A DNA stretch of 64,000 nt from Lachnoclostridium sp. An131 (GTDB taxonomy: Bacteria > Bacillota > Clostridia > Lachnospirales > Lachnospiraceae): NCBI RefSeq assembly GCF_002160825.1, contig NZ_NFLI01000001.1, forward strand, positions 62,001 to 126,000, given 5' to 3'. The notes under the pieces were generated by a model, which saw only the letters and a list, made by a program, of their open reading frames with translations, searched no databases and was not told the DNA's origin. This document shows positions 49,874 through 57,860 of the stretch, piece by piece. The position numbers and the translations under genes are program-made. The number at the start of each line of letters is the position of its first letter. Positions within the stretch are counted from its first letter, which is position 1.

Positions 49874-51019
49874 ATGAGGAAAAGAGGGATGGCTCTGTTC
49901 TTGAGTCTGCTGCTGCTTCTTGCGCCGGCCTGCAGCCCTGCGGAAGGCGGAGCAGACTGGGAGCGGGATACGGATATCAGCTCAGAGCTGGAATATGAGG
50001 ACAGCATGGAACTGCTGTATGCAGAGAAATTTTCGGTGGATTATTATACGGGCGGCTTTGCCCTCATCACAATCAATAGCAGCGAACGTTACCTTGTAGT
50101 TCCGGAAGGGGAAAGCAGTCCAGAAGATCTGGAGAAAGATATCACAGTGCTTTATCAGCCTCTGGACCGCATTTACCTGGTAGCTTCTGCTGTGATGGAT
50201 ATGTTTATCTCCATGGATTCTCTGGATGTGATTCGGTTTACGGGAACAAAGGCGGAAGGCTGGTATCTGGAAGAGGCCCGGCAGGCTGTAGAATCAGGAG
50301 ATATTCTCTATGCGGGAAATTATTCCGCTCCGGATTATGAGCAGATTCTGGCAGAGGGCTGCGATCTGGCCATTGAAAATACGATGATCTATCATACGCC
50401 CGAGGTCAAGGAGCAGCTGGAAAGGTTCGGAATTCCTGTGATGGTGGATTATTCCAGCTATGAGACAGAGCCTCTTGGAAGAACAGAATGGGTGAAGCTG
50501 TACGGCCTTCTGGCGGGCCGTGAGGAAGAGGCGGCAGGGGCCTTCGCCGGGCAGCAGGAAGCCTTTGCGTCCATTGGGAATGCAGAAGATACCGGTAAGA
50601 CGGTGGCCTTTTTCTATATTACGAACAGCGGCGAGGTCAATGTGCGTAAGGCTTCCGATTACCTGCCGAAAATGATTGAGCTTGCAGGAGGACGTTATGT
50701 TTTTTCGGATCTGGGGGCAGAGGATGACACGGCCTCTTCCACGGTCAGCCTGCAGATGGAGGAATTTTATGCGGCGGCCAGAGAAGCTGATTATCTCATT
50801 TACAACAGCACCATTGACGGGGAGCTTTCTTCGGTGGAGGAGCTGTTTGGAAAAAGTGAGCTTCTGGAGAATTTTAAGGCGGTTGGGGAGGGCAATGTGT
50901 ACTGCACGACGAGAGATTTGTATCAGTCGTCCATGGAGCTCGGCACGATGATCGCGGATATTCATGGAATGCTGAACGGAGAGGAGGACAGCCTGACCTA
51001 TCTGTACAGGCTGGATTAA
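49874..51019 (+). CDS. Corrinoid/iron-type ABC substrate-binding lipoprotein (BtuF/FecB-like)
   Basis: A 381-residue class III binding protein. The signal peptide ends in LAPAC (Cys20). The sequence has the two-lobed FecB/BtuF pattern: SERYLVVPEGESS early, SVMDMFISMDSLDVIRFTG-like first-lobe end (here SAVMDMFISMDSLDVIRF), a linker helix (GLLAGREEEAAGAFAGQQEAF), and second-lobe KTVAFFYITNSGEVNVRK. It has no His/Tyr signature that names the ligand. Its ATG follows the previous stop directly, and the permease starts 4 bp after its own stop. With the riboswitch it is most easily read as the corrinoid receptor. Confidence 0.85.
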   Translation: MRKRGMALFLSLLLLLAPACSPAEGGADWERDTDISSELEYEDSMELLYAEKFSVDYYTGGFALITINSSERYLVVPEGESSPEDLEKDITVLYQPLDRIYLVASAVMDMFISMDSLDVIRFTGTKAEGWYLEEARQAVESGDILYAGNYSAPDYEQILAEGCDLAIENTMIYHTPEVKEQLERFGIPVMVDYSSYETEPLGRTEWVKLYGLLAGREEEAAGAFAGQQEAFASIGNAEDTGKTVAFFYITNSGEVNVRKASDYLPKMIELAGGRYVFSDLGAEDDTASSTVSLQMEEFYAAAREADYLIYNSTIDGELSSVEELFGKSELLENFKAVGEGNVYCTTRDLYQSSMELGTMIADIHGMLNGEEDSLTYLYRLD

Positions 51020-51022
51020 GAG

Positions 51023-52033
51023 ATGAAGCAAAAACGGTATGTCCTGATCTTTCTTTGTCTGGCAGCGGCAATGCTCCTTCTGATGGCCGCAAACGTGTGT
51101 ATTGGCAGCGTCAATATCCCGTTTGCGGAGGTCCTGCGGATTCTGGGAGGAGAACGGGGAGCGGATGTGTCGGCGGATATTGTACTGCAGATCCGCCTTC
51201 CGCGTGCCCTGGCGGCTGCCATTCTGGGAGGCGCTCTTGCGCTGTCGGGCTATCTACTGCAGACCTTTTTCCACAATCCGATCGCAGGCCCCTTTACTTT
51301 GGGAATCTCTTCAGGAGCAAAGCTGACAGTAGCTCTTGTGATGGTATTTTTCCTGGAAAGAGCCCTTCGGGTCAGCTCTCTGATCCTGATTCTGGCGGCC
51401 TTTGCGGGAGCGATGATTTCCATGAGCTTTGTACTTCTGATGTCCAAGGCGCTGAACCATATGTCTACGCTGATTGTGAGCGGCGTTATGATTGGCTATA
51501 TCTGCTCGGCTGTCACAGACTTTGTCGTGACCTTTGCGGATGATTCTGATATCGTAAACCTCCACAACTGGTCTCAGGGAAGCTTTTCGGGTGTGAGCTG
51601 GAACAATGTGGCGGTGATGACGGTGGTGATATTTCTGACCTCTGCTTTTGTATTTCTGCTGTCCAAGCCGATCAGCGCTTACCAGCTGGGGGAGGCCTAT
51701 GCGCAGAATATGGGGCTGAATATCCGGCTGTTCCGGGCTCTGCTGGTGCTGCTTTCCAGTCTGCTCTCAGCCTGCGTGACCGCCTTTGCAGGGCCGGTAT
51801 CCTTTGTGGGAACGGCAGTGCCGCAGATTGTAAAGAACGTTTTTCGGACGGCACGTCCGATTTTGATGATTCCGGCCTGCTTCCTGGGCGGAGCCGTATT
51901 CTGCCTGTTCTGCGATCTGCTGGCCCGCACACTGTTCTCTCCTACAGAATTGAGCATCAGCACGGTGACGGCGGTTTTCGGGGCTCCCGTAGTTATCGTA
52001 ATTCTGCTGCGGAGCAAAAGGGAAGGAGCGTGA
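51023..52033 (+). CDS. FecCD/BtuC-family ABC permease
   Basis: A 336-residue permease of the FecCD family with about ten membrane helices. Diagnostic phrases are RLPRALAAAILGGALALSGYLLQ, FFHNPIAGPFTLGISSGAKL, LIVSGVMIGYI, and the C-terminal LSSLLSACVTAFAGPVSFVG with PRAxR-type ATPase contact (here TARPILMIPACFLGG). It forms the homodimeric channel for cobalamin, haem or siderophores. No internal stops; the start at 51023 is 4 bp after the binding protein gene. It works with the ATPase encoded 6 bp downstream. Confidence 0.93.
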   Translation: MKQKRYVLIFLCLAAAMLLLMAANVCIGSVNIPFAEVLRILGGERGADVSADIVLQIRLPRALAAAILGGALALSGYLLQTFFHNPIAGPFTLGISSGAKLTVALVMVFFLERALRVSSLILILAAFAGAMISMSFVLLMSKALNHMSTLIVSGVMIGYICSAVTDFVVTFADDSDIVNLHNWSQGSFSGVSWNNVAVMTVVIFLTSAFVFLLSKPISAYQLGEAYAQNMGLNIRLFRALLVLLSSLLSACVTAFAGPVSFVGTAVPQIVKNVFRTARPILMIPACFLGGAVFCLFCDLLARTLFSPTELSISTVTAVFGAPVVIVILLRSKREGA

Positions 52034-52039
52034 CGGGCT

Positions 52040-53140
52040 GTGGATGAATTCTATTTTTATACGAAGGGAATGACAGTAGGCTATCATGGAATGCCGCTTA
52101 TCAGAAATATTGAGCTGAAGGTCAGGCGCGGAGAAATCCTGACGCTGATCGGGCCAAACGGAGCGGGAAAAACGACAATTCTCAAAAGCATTATCAGGCA
52201 GCTGTCCCTCCTTGGGGGAACGGCGTATCTGGACGGGACGGATATGAGCCGGTTTACCGGAAACGAGCTGGCCCGCAGGCTTTCCGTTGTGCTCACAGAG
52301 CGGGTGCGCCCGGAGCTTATGACCTGCGGGGATGTGGTTGCAGCGGGGCGGTATCCATATACCGGACGCTTTGGAGTGCTGAATGACAGGGACCGGGAAA
52401 TCGTGAGGGAGGCTATGGAGCTGGTGAGCATTCAGGAGCTGAAGGACCGGGATTTCAGGCAGATCAGCGATGGGCAGAAGCAGAGAGTGATGCTGGCACG
52501 GGCCCTCTGCCAGCAGCCTGAAATCCTGGTGCTGGATGAGCCCACATCCTTTCTTGATATCCGTTATAAGCTGGAGTTTCTCTCGGTGATACAGAAAATG
52601 TCCAGAGAACGGAGACTGACGGTCATTCTGTCTCTCCATGAGCTGGATCTGGCAGAAAGGATTTCTGACCGGATTGCCTGCGTGCGCGGCGACTGCATCG
52701 ACCGCTTCGGCCCGCCTGAGGAAATTTTTTCGGGAGGATATATTACAGAGCTTTATGGGATGACGGAGGGGGCTTATGATGAGCTCACCGGGAGCCTGGA
52801 GCTGGAAAGGCCTCCCGGTCCGCCTGAGGTTTTCATTATCGCGGGCTGCGGCACGGGGACGCCCCTCTTCCGCAAGCTCCAGAGAGAGGGCGTTCCCTTT
52901 GCAGCCGGCATTTTATGGGAAAATGATCTGGATTATCCGGCGGCCAGAGCTCTGGCCGCCGGCCTGGTCACAGAGAAGCCCTTTCACCCGTTTTCAGAAG
53001 AAAAGCTTTTGCAGGCCAAAAAGCTGCTTGACAGCTGCAGCCGGGTGCTCTGTGCTCCCGGGCTGGACCTGGAAGGGAAAATGACAGAGAAGCTGCGGAG
53101 CCTGGCAGGCTATGCGCAGGAGCAGGGAAAGCTGGGATAA
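52040..53140 (+). CDS. BtuD/FecE-type ABC ATPase with C-terminal extension
   Basis: A 366-residue ATPase starting with GTG. The first 255 residues are a normal import ATPase: Walker A IGPNGAGKTT near 38-46, signature ISDGQKQRVMLAR, Walker B ILVLDEPTSFLDI and switch His in SLHELDLAERI. About 105 further residues follow (PPEVFIIAGCGTGTPLFRKL to QGKLG), which ordinary FecE/BtuD proteins lack. This part has a glycine-rich strand-turn and a repeated alpha/beta look and is of unknown function. It ends the riboswitch operon; the next gene has its own promoter. Confidence 0.88.
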   Translation: MDEFYFYTKGMTVGYHGMPLIRNIELKVRRGEILTLIGPNGAGKTTILKSIIRQLSLLGGTAYLDGTDMSRFTGNELARRLSVVLTERVRPELMTCGDVVAAGRYPYTGRFGVLNDRDREIVREAMELVSIQELKDRDFRQISDGQKQRVMLARALCQQPEILVLDEPTSFLDIRYKLEFLSVIQKMSRERRLTVILSLHELDLAERISDRIACVRGDCIDRFGPPEEIFSGGYITELYGMTEGAYDELTGSLELERPPGPPEVFIIAGCGTGTPLFRKLQREGVPFAAGILWENDLDYPAARALAAGLVTEKPFHPFSEEKLLQAKKLLDSCSRVLCAPGLDLEGKMTEKLRSLAGYAQEQGKLG

Positions 53141-53200
53141 GGCTTCCATTTCTGGAAACACTTTTCTCCCTCCTTATGTCAACTTTTTTCCTTGAAAAGG

Positions 53201-53229
53201 TTGAAAATACGGCAAAAGAATGCTATACT
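53201..53229 (+). promoter_or_regulatory. Promoter of the GH25 lysozyme gene
   Basis: TTGAAA (53201-53206), 17-bp spacer, TATACT (53224-53229), 83 bp before the start codon. Confidence 0.65.
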
Positions 53230-53311
53230 ACTGTGGAAAATGACTGTAATACAGCCACAGAATGTGGATAAATGAAATAACTGCCAAAATGACAGGATGA
53301 GGAGTGAGAGA

Positions 53312-55396
53312 ATGAAAGGAAAACGAGTGGGAGCTCTGCTGCTCTCAGTAGTTCTGACGATGTCCCTGCTGGGCGGCTGCGGGTCCCGCAGCCAGATCAC
53401 GGAAGACATGATTCCCACCGTGACGGATCTGCAGTCTGATACGGGTGCGCAGGCCAATGTGATCGGGCTTGCGATGAACAAGTCCTATGTGGCCGAGCTG
53501 ACCCGTCTGGATGGAGACAATACACAGACAGTCGTGGTGGATGAGAAGGAAGTGCCGATTGTTCTGAAGGCCACCTCCATGGACAAGGATCTGAAGGTCA
53601 AGATTGTCAATGAGAGAAACGGCAAGGTTGTCACCGGAACGGCCTTTGAGGTGTCCGTGACAGACTCGGCAAATAAGACAAAGGACTACACCGACAGCGA
53701 CAAGGACGGAATTATCTATATCAAGTCGATGGAGCCCGGAAAATGCACGATTTCCATGAAATCTGCAGGAGGGTATGCCGCTCCGAAGGACATCACCGCC
53801 CAGGTAAAGGCGAATATCGAATATTCGGTTGTAGATGTTTCGGATGAGATTAAGAGTGAAAGTGAAATCAATGTAGCGGCAGAGGATTCCAATACGAATG
53901 GAAACGCTGATGCGGGAACAGCCCAGGTTCTGAAAGATACGGTAGAGTATGTGGAGTCTTCGAAAACTGAGATTACCGAAGAGGTAAAGACTCAGAAGAA
54001 AGATACCTGGGGACAGCTGGTGTACTCCAAGCTGCAGAAGGATAAATTTGGCACAGATATGTATGAGGTGATCATTTCCGAGCCGACTCATGATGATGCG
54101 GACGGAGATGGCAAATGCGATCGCTGCGGTACGGATGTGAAGCCGGCGCATACGCATGTATATGACAAGAAGGTCACCGCGAAGGCAGCGACCTGTACAG
54201 AGCCGGGTACATATAAGATGGTGTGCTCCGTCGATGGGGCAGTGGATCCGAATCAGACAGAAGTCGTGGATCCGGATGCTCCTGCGCTGGGCCATGTGGA
54301 TAAAAAGGCAGAGAATGGAAGCACTGGAGCAGACGGAGTGTGTGACCGCTGCCACAAACCGATGCCAGGCGTTACGCCTCCGGATTCTTCTGATGGAAAT
54401 GGCGGTTCTGAGAACGGAGGAGGCTCCGGAGATACGAATACCGGAACCGGAGAGGGCTCTGGAGATCAGAGCACCGGAAGTGAAGAGAATACGCAGACAC
54501 AGAGTACGGATACAGAGGGCGCGGTTCCCACGGCCAGCGTATTTATGGCTGGACTGCAGCTTCTGAAGGCCGGTACGACGGACAAGATCGTCTACGATAC
54601 GACCAGCCGCCCGATATATGATACGACCAGCGAGCCGGTTTATGATATCACCCAGAAGGTGACAGGCTACAAATACACGGGATGGCAGACTCTTGACGGC
54701 GCCACCTACTACTTTGATAAAGACGGAAACAAGGTGACAGGGACCCAGGTAATCCAGGGAATCCAGTATACATTCAGCGATGAGGGCGTGCGTTCCGGAA
54801 CGATTGGAATCGATGTGTCCAAGTTCCAGAGCAGCATCAACTGGCAGAAGGTTAAGAATGCGGGAATCAATTTCGTCATCATCCGCTGCGGCTACCGTGG
54901 TTACGGTTCCGGCGTGCTTGTCCAGGATCCGATGTTCGCGTCCCATATCACCGGAGCAAAGGCAGCAGGCCTGCGCGTTGGCATCTACTTCTTCAGCCAG
55001 GCGATTACCGAGGCCGAAGCTGTGGAAGAGGCAAGTATGGCGGTTAAGCTGGCGAACCAGTATGGCATCAATATGCCGATTGCCATTGACAGCGAGTATG
55101 CGAACGGCGGCAGAGGACGCGCGGACGGGCTTTCCAAGTCGGAGAGAACGAAGATTACGATCGCGTTCTGCAATACGGTGGCAAATGCGGGCTATAAGCC
55201 GATGGTATATGCGAGCAAGAACTGGTTCTCAGAGCATCTGAGCGTGTCCCAGTTCCCGAGCAGCTACCGCATCTGGGTGGCGCATTATGCGACAACCTGC
55301 GGATACACCGGGCGCTATGATATCTGGCAGAATACTTCCAAGGGTTCTGTAGACGGTGTAAAGGGAAATGTAGATATGAATATCAGCTCGATCTAA
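53312..55396 (+). CDS. GH25 lysozyme lipoprotein with surface-protein modules
   Basis: A 694-residue lipoprotein with signal ending SLLGGC (Cys23). A beta-sandwich, SpaA/prealbumin-like region lies at about 90-180 (KVKIVNERNGKVVTGTAFEV). Next come two Cys-rich DGKCDRCG-type motifs (about 270 and 345), a Gly/Ser/Thr-rich linker, and a cell-wall-binding repeat (GWQTLDGATYYFDKDGNKVTG). The C-terminal 190 residues are GH25: TIGIDVSKFQSSINW, FVIIRCGYRGYG and the catalytic acidic pair region PIAIDSEYANGG. It should cut the glycan chain of peptidoglycan at the cell surface. The ATG at 53312 follows GATGAGGAGTGAGA. Confidence 0.9.
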   Translation: MKGKRVGALLLSVVLTMSLLGGCGSRSQITEDMIPTVTDLQSDTGAQANVIGLAMNKSYVAELTRLDGDNTQTVVVDEKEVPIVLKATSMDKDLKVKIVNERNGKVVTGTAFEVSVTDSANKTKDYTDSDKDGIIYIKSMEPGKCTISMKSAGGYAAPKDITAQVKANIEYSVVDVSDEIKSESEINVAAEDSNTNGNADAGTAQVLKDTVEYVESSKTEITEEVKTQKKDTWGQLVYSKLQKDKFGTDMYEVIISEPTHDDADGDGKCDRCGTDVKPAHTHVYDKKVTAKAATCTEPGTYKMVCSVDGAVDPNQTEVVDPDAPALGHVDKKAENGSTGADGVCDRCHKPMPGVTPPDSSDGNGGSENGGGSGDTNTGTGEGSGDQSTGSEENTQTQSTDTEGAVPTASVFMAGLQLLKAGTTDKIVYDTTSRPIYDTTSEPVYDITQKVTGYKYTGWQTLDGATYYFDKDGNKVTGTQVIQGIQYTFSDEGVRSGTIGIDVSKFQSSINWQKVKNAGINFVIIRCGYRGYGSGVLVQDPMFASHITGAKAAGLRVGIYFFSQAITEAEAVEEASMAVKLANQYGINMPIAIDSEYANGGRGRADGLSKSERTKITIAFCNTVANAGYKPMVYASKNWFSEHLSVSQFPSSYRIWVAHYATTCGYTGRYDIWQNTSKGSVDGVKGNVDMNISSI

Positions 55397-55453
55397 GAGC
55401 CGGGCGGAAAAGAGCTTTCGAAAACAGATAAACAGATGCACATGAAAAACATG

Positions 55454-55488
55454 AAAAGGCGTTTCACCTTCGGGTGAAACGCCTTTTT
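55454..55488. terminator. UUCG-loop terminator between GH25 gene and ackA
   Basis: A perfect 15-bp stem, AAAAGGCGTTTCACC (55454-55468), loop TTCG, GGTGAAACGCCTTTT (55473-55487), with T-run and A-run on the two sides; usable in both directions. Confidence 0.93.
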
Positions 55489-55519
55489 GGCGTGCGCCTG
55501 GCGGCGCACGTTTCTGTTT

Positions 55520-56707
55520 TTATGCCCTCTGGTATCCGTAGGTCTTCCTTGCCACGCCCAGCTCTTCGTTGGCCGGAATTACGTGGATTTTTACCGGAGA
55601 TTCATCGCGGGAGATCAAGGCGTTCCCGCCGGGGCAGTTTCTGTTCTTTTCCGGATCCAGCAGGATGCCCATATGCTCCAGCTGGCCGCATACCTTTTCC
55701 CGGATGCTGGCGCCGTGCTCGCCGATGCCTGCGGTGAAAACCAGATGATCGAGGCCGCCGAGCTCTGCGTAATAGGAGCCGATGTAGCGGACAATTCCGT
55801 TGCAGAAGATGTCGATGGCAAGCTGCGCCCGCTCATTTCCTGCATGTGCCGCTTCCTCCACATCCCGCAGATCGTTGCTGACTCCGGAGATGCCCAGAAG
55901 GCCGCCGTGTCTGGTAAGGCCGTCGAGAACGTCGTCCAGGCTCATTCCCTCCTTCTGAAGGAAGGGTACGATAAAGGGATCAATGTCGCCGCAGCGGTTT
56001 GACTGAATGATTCCTACCTGGAGAGAGATGCCGAAGCTGGTATCTACGCTCTTTCCATCGTCGATGGCGCAAAGGGAGCCGCTGCCGCCCAGATGGCAGG
56101 AGATGGCTTTTCCGGTGGAGCCGTACAGATCTGCCAGCGTCTCAGCCACATAGCTGTGGGAGGCTCCGTGGTAGCCAAGGCGCTCGATGCCGTATTTTTC
56201 ATACCATTCATAGGGAATGCCATAAATTTTCCGCTCCATGGGAATCGTCTGGTGAAAGGCTGTCTCGAACGCGCCTACGAGCATCGCGTCCGGCGTCAGC
56301 TTCTGGAACTGGCGGATCGCTTCCAGGTAAGGCCTGTTGTGGGCGGGAGCCACCACCATGTAATCCTCCATGCCCTGAAGAACCTCCGGCGTCAGCTCAT
56401 GGATTCCGTAATGGCCCTTGGAGAGAACCGTTTTGAAGCCAACCCGCTCCAGCTCGCCAAGTGTGGAAAGCTCTCCATGCTCCTTGCTCAGAAGCTCGTC
56501 CAGAAACAGCTGGATTCCTTCTGTGTAAGTGGGGATAGAAAGGTTTTCCCGGAAAATACGGAAGCCGGAGGGCTTTGAAAAGTGGTAGATGGCGCGGTCT
56601 GTGCCTACGCGCTCGACCTTGCCTTCCGCGAGGACCTGCTCCTTTGGCATTTCAAACAGCTTGAATTTCAGAGAGGTGCTCCCTGCATTGCATACTAATA
56701 ATTTCAT
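55520..56707 (-). CDS. ackA: Acetate kinase
   Basis: A 395-residue acetate kinase, turning acetyl-phosphate and ADP into acetate and ATP, a main energy step in fermenting anaerobes. It has LLVCNAGSTSLKFKLF at the N-terminus, the YGIPYEWYEKYGIERLGYHGASHSY segment split as RLGYHGASHSYV, CHLGGSGSLCAI, and GISGVSNDLRDVE. An in-frame extension to 56797 is rejected because the ATG at 56707 follows GGAGGTTGTAC and begins the family start. No phosphotransacetylase gene is adjacent, which is less common than a pta-ackA pair. Confidence 0.95.
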   Translation of the reverse strand: MKLLVCNAGSTSLKFKLFEMPKEQVLAEGKVERVGTDRAIYHFSKPSGFRIFRENLSIPTYTEGIQLFLDELLSKEHGELSTLGELERVGFKTVLSKGHYGIHELTPEVLQGMEDYMVVAPAHNRPYLEAIRQFQKLTPDAMLVGAFETAFHQTIPMERKIYGIPYEWYEKYGIERLGYHGASHSYVAETLADLYGSTGKAISCHLGGSGSLCAIDDGKSVDTSFGISLQVGIIQSNRCGDIDPFIVPFLQKEGMSLDDVLDGLTRHGGLLGISGVSNDLRDVEEAAHAGNERAQLAIDIFCNGIVRYIGSYYAELGGLDHLVFTAGIGEHGASIREKVCGQLEHMGILLDPEKNRNCPGGNALISRDESPVKIHVIPANEELGVARKTYGYQRA

Positions 56708-56730
56708 GTACAACCTCCAATATTCAGCAG

Positions 56731-56775
56731 CGGCGCCAGGGACCGTACAGAAAGAAGTTCTGGCGCCGTTTTTTA
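56731..56775. terminator. Stem-loop in the ackA leader
   Basis: CGGCGCCAG (56731-56739) pairs with CTGGCGCCG (56760-56768), with a T-run only on the plus strand. On the ackA mRNA it is a leader hairpin of unknown role. Confidence 0.4.
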
Positions 56776-56787
56776 TTTCACGTCTTA

Positions 56788-56816
56788 AGTATAGCAAAAA
56801 TGGGAATCTGGCACAA
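56788..56816 (-). promoter_or_regulatory. ackA promoter
   Basis: On the minus strand TTGTGC (56816-56811), 17-bp spacer, TATACT (56793-56788), about 80 bp before the start. Confidence 0.6.
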
Positions 56817-56898
56817 TAGCGTCAGCGCACAAGGGTGCCATAGAATGCGCCCTGGCATGAAAGCGCGGAATGCGCTTCAGGACAGGGAAGGCCGGGAA

Positions 56899-57531
56899 TT
56901 ATTCCCGGCGTCCCATGCAGGCCCAGGCCATGATGAGCCCGGGGACAGAAAGACCCAGAGACAGAAGCAGTGGAACTGTGGCGGGCAGCAGAAGAAATTG
57001 TACCGCAAGAAGAATAAAAGCGGCGGCAAGGCCGATGAGAGTCTGCTTCATCCGGGTCAGGGCGCGGAGAGCTGCAGCCTTTGGCAGGGAAGTCTCCCCG
57101 GCTTCCATTCCTCCTTCTGCCAGCAGAAGGAACAGATGGGAAAGGATCCCGAGAAAAAAGATAAGTCCCAGCAGAGAAAGAGCGGTAAACGGCACGTAGA
57201 GCCAGGACCCGGACGCAAGGCTTCCGTACCAGAAAAGGGCGAAGCCCAGGACAAAGCTTCCGGCCAGCAGAGCCAGTCCCCAGGGCAGAGCAGCCAGAAA
57301 ACGGGAACGAAACGCTGCAAAATAGCGGGGCAGGATGGGCTCATCTCTTCTCTGCTTCTGCAGAATATCGGAAAAGCAGGCGTCCAGAGCTGTGAGCGCT
57401 GGCCCGATCGTGACGAGCGGGACGCAGGTCAGCAAAAACAGGAGATTGAGCTGAACCAGTTCCCAGAGGTTTTCAGTTATGACAGACAGAATGAAGGCGG
57501 TCCGGCCAGGTGTGCGGGGCTGTTTGTCCAA
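56899..57531 (-). CDS. YesL-like (DUF624) membrane protein
   Basis: A 210-residue membrane protein with about five hydrophobic segments. The start ENLWELVQLNLLFLLTCVPLVTIGPALTAL is the classic YesL/DUF624 opening; four more helices follow. The start is a TTG (57531) after AAGGAGGCACC. DUF624 proteins usually sit beside sugar ABC transporter genes, and here it is divergent from a maltodextrin-type operon with about 330 bp between. Biochemical role unknown. No obvious promoter was chosen for this direction. Confidence 0.85.
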   Translation of the reverse strand: MDKQPRTPGRTAFILSVITENLWELVQLNLLFLLTCVPLVTIGPALTALDACFSDILQKQRRDEPILPRYFAAFRSRFLAALPWGLALLAGSFVLGFALFWYGSLASGSWLYVPFTALSLLGLIFFLGILSHLFLLLAEGGMEAGETSLPKAAALRALTRMKQTLIGLAAAFILLAVQFLLLPATVPLLLSLGLSVPGLIMAWACMGRRE

Positions 57532-57706
57532 TTCGAAGGTGCCTCCTTTTTAAAGTTTTTCAATGCTACTATTGTAACAATGGGTTCTGTTGTCCGTCAA
57601 GTGCGGCTGCAGCCAGATAGCAGAAGTAAAAGTGCACAAAATTTGAGATAGAAAATTTGCAGTTTCGACGAAATTGTCAGCAAGTACAAAATAACACTTG
57701 CATTTT

Positions 57707-57735
57707 TTGGGAAAAAGGACTAAGATTATTATATA
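57707..57735 (+). promoter_or_regulatory. Promoter of the maltodextrin ABC operon
   Basis: TTGGGA (57707-57712), 17-bp spacer, TATATA (57730-57735). The expected start of transcription falls inside the operators at 57741. Confidence 0.5.
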
Positions 57736-57740
57736 AGAAC

Positions 57741-57776
57741 TGGAAACGTTTCCATGGAACGTTTCCAAAACGGTTT
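57741..57776. promoter_or_regulatory. Adjacent LacI/CcpA-type operators
   Basis: A perfect 14-bp palindrome TGGAAACGTTTCCA (57741-57754) is followed directly by TGGAACGTTTCCA (57755-57767) and AAACGGTTT (57768-57776). The central CG with flanking A/T-rich arms is typical of LacI-family sites. The LacI-type protein encoded at 61.1 kb is the obvious ligand, but CcpA cannot be excluded. Confidence 0.8.
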
Positions 57777-57860
57777 CAAGCCGTGATTTCCGGCGCATTT
57801 GCGCAGATGCGCCGGAAGGGCGGCAGCCATCATGTTTCATCAAAACAGGAGGAAAACAGT

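Noticed and set aside
53263-53271. Single TGTGGATAA (DnaA box) upstream of the GH25 gene
   Set aside because: Only one copy, so it is not meaningful beside the four-box cluster at 28.6-28.8 kb.
57657-57860. Upstream in-frame extension of the sugar-binding lipoprotein
   Set aside because: It would place 68 residues before a perfect lipoprotein signal peptide and run across the promoter and operators.
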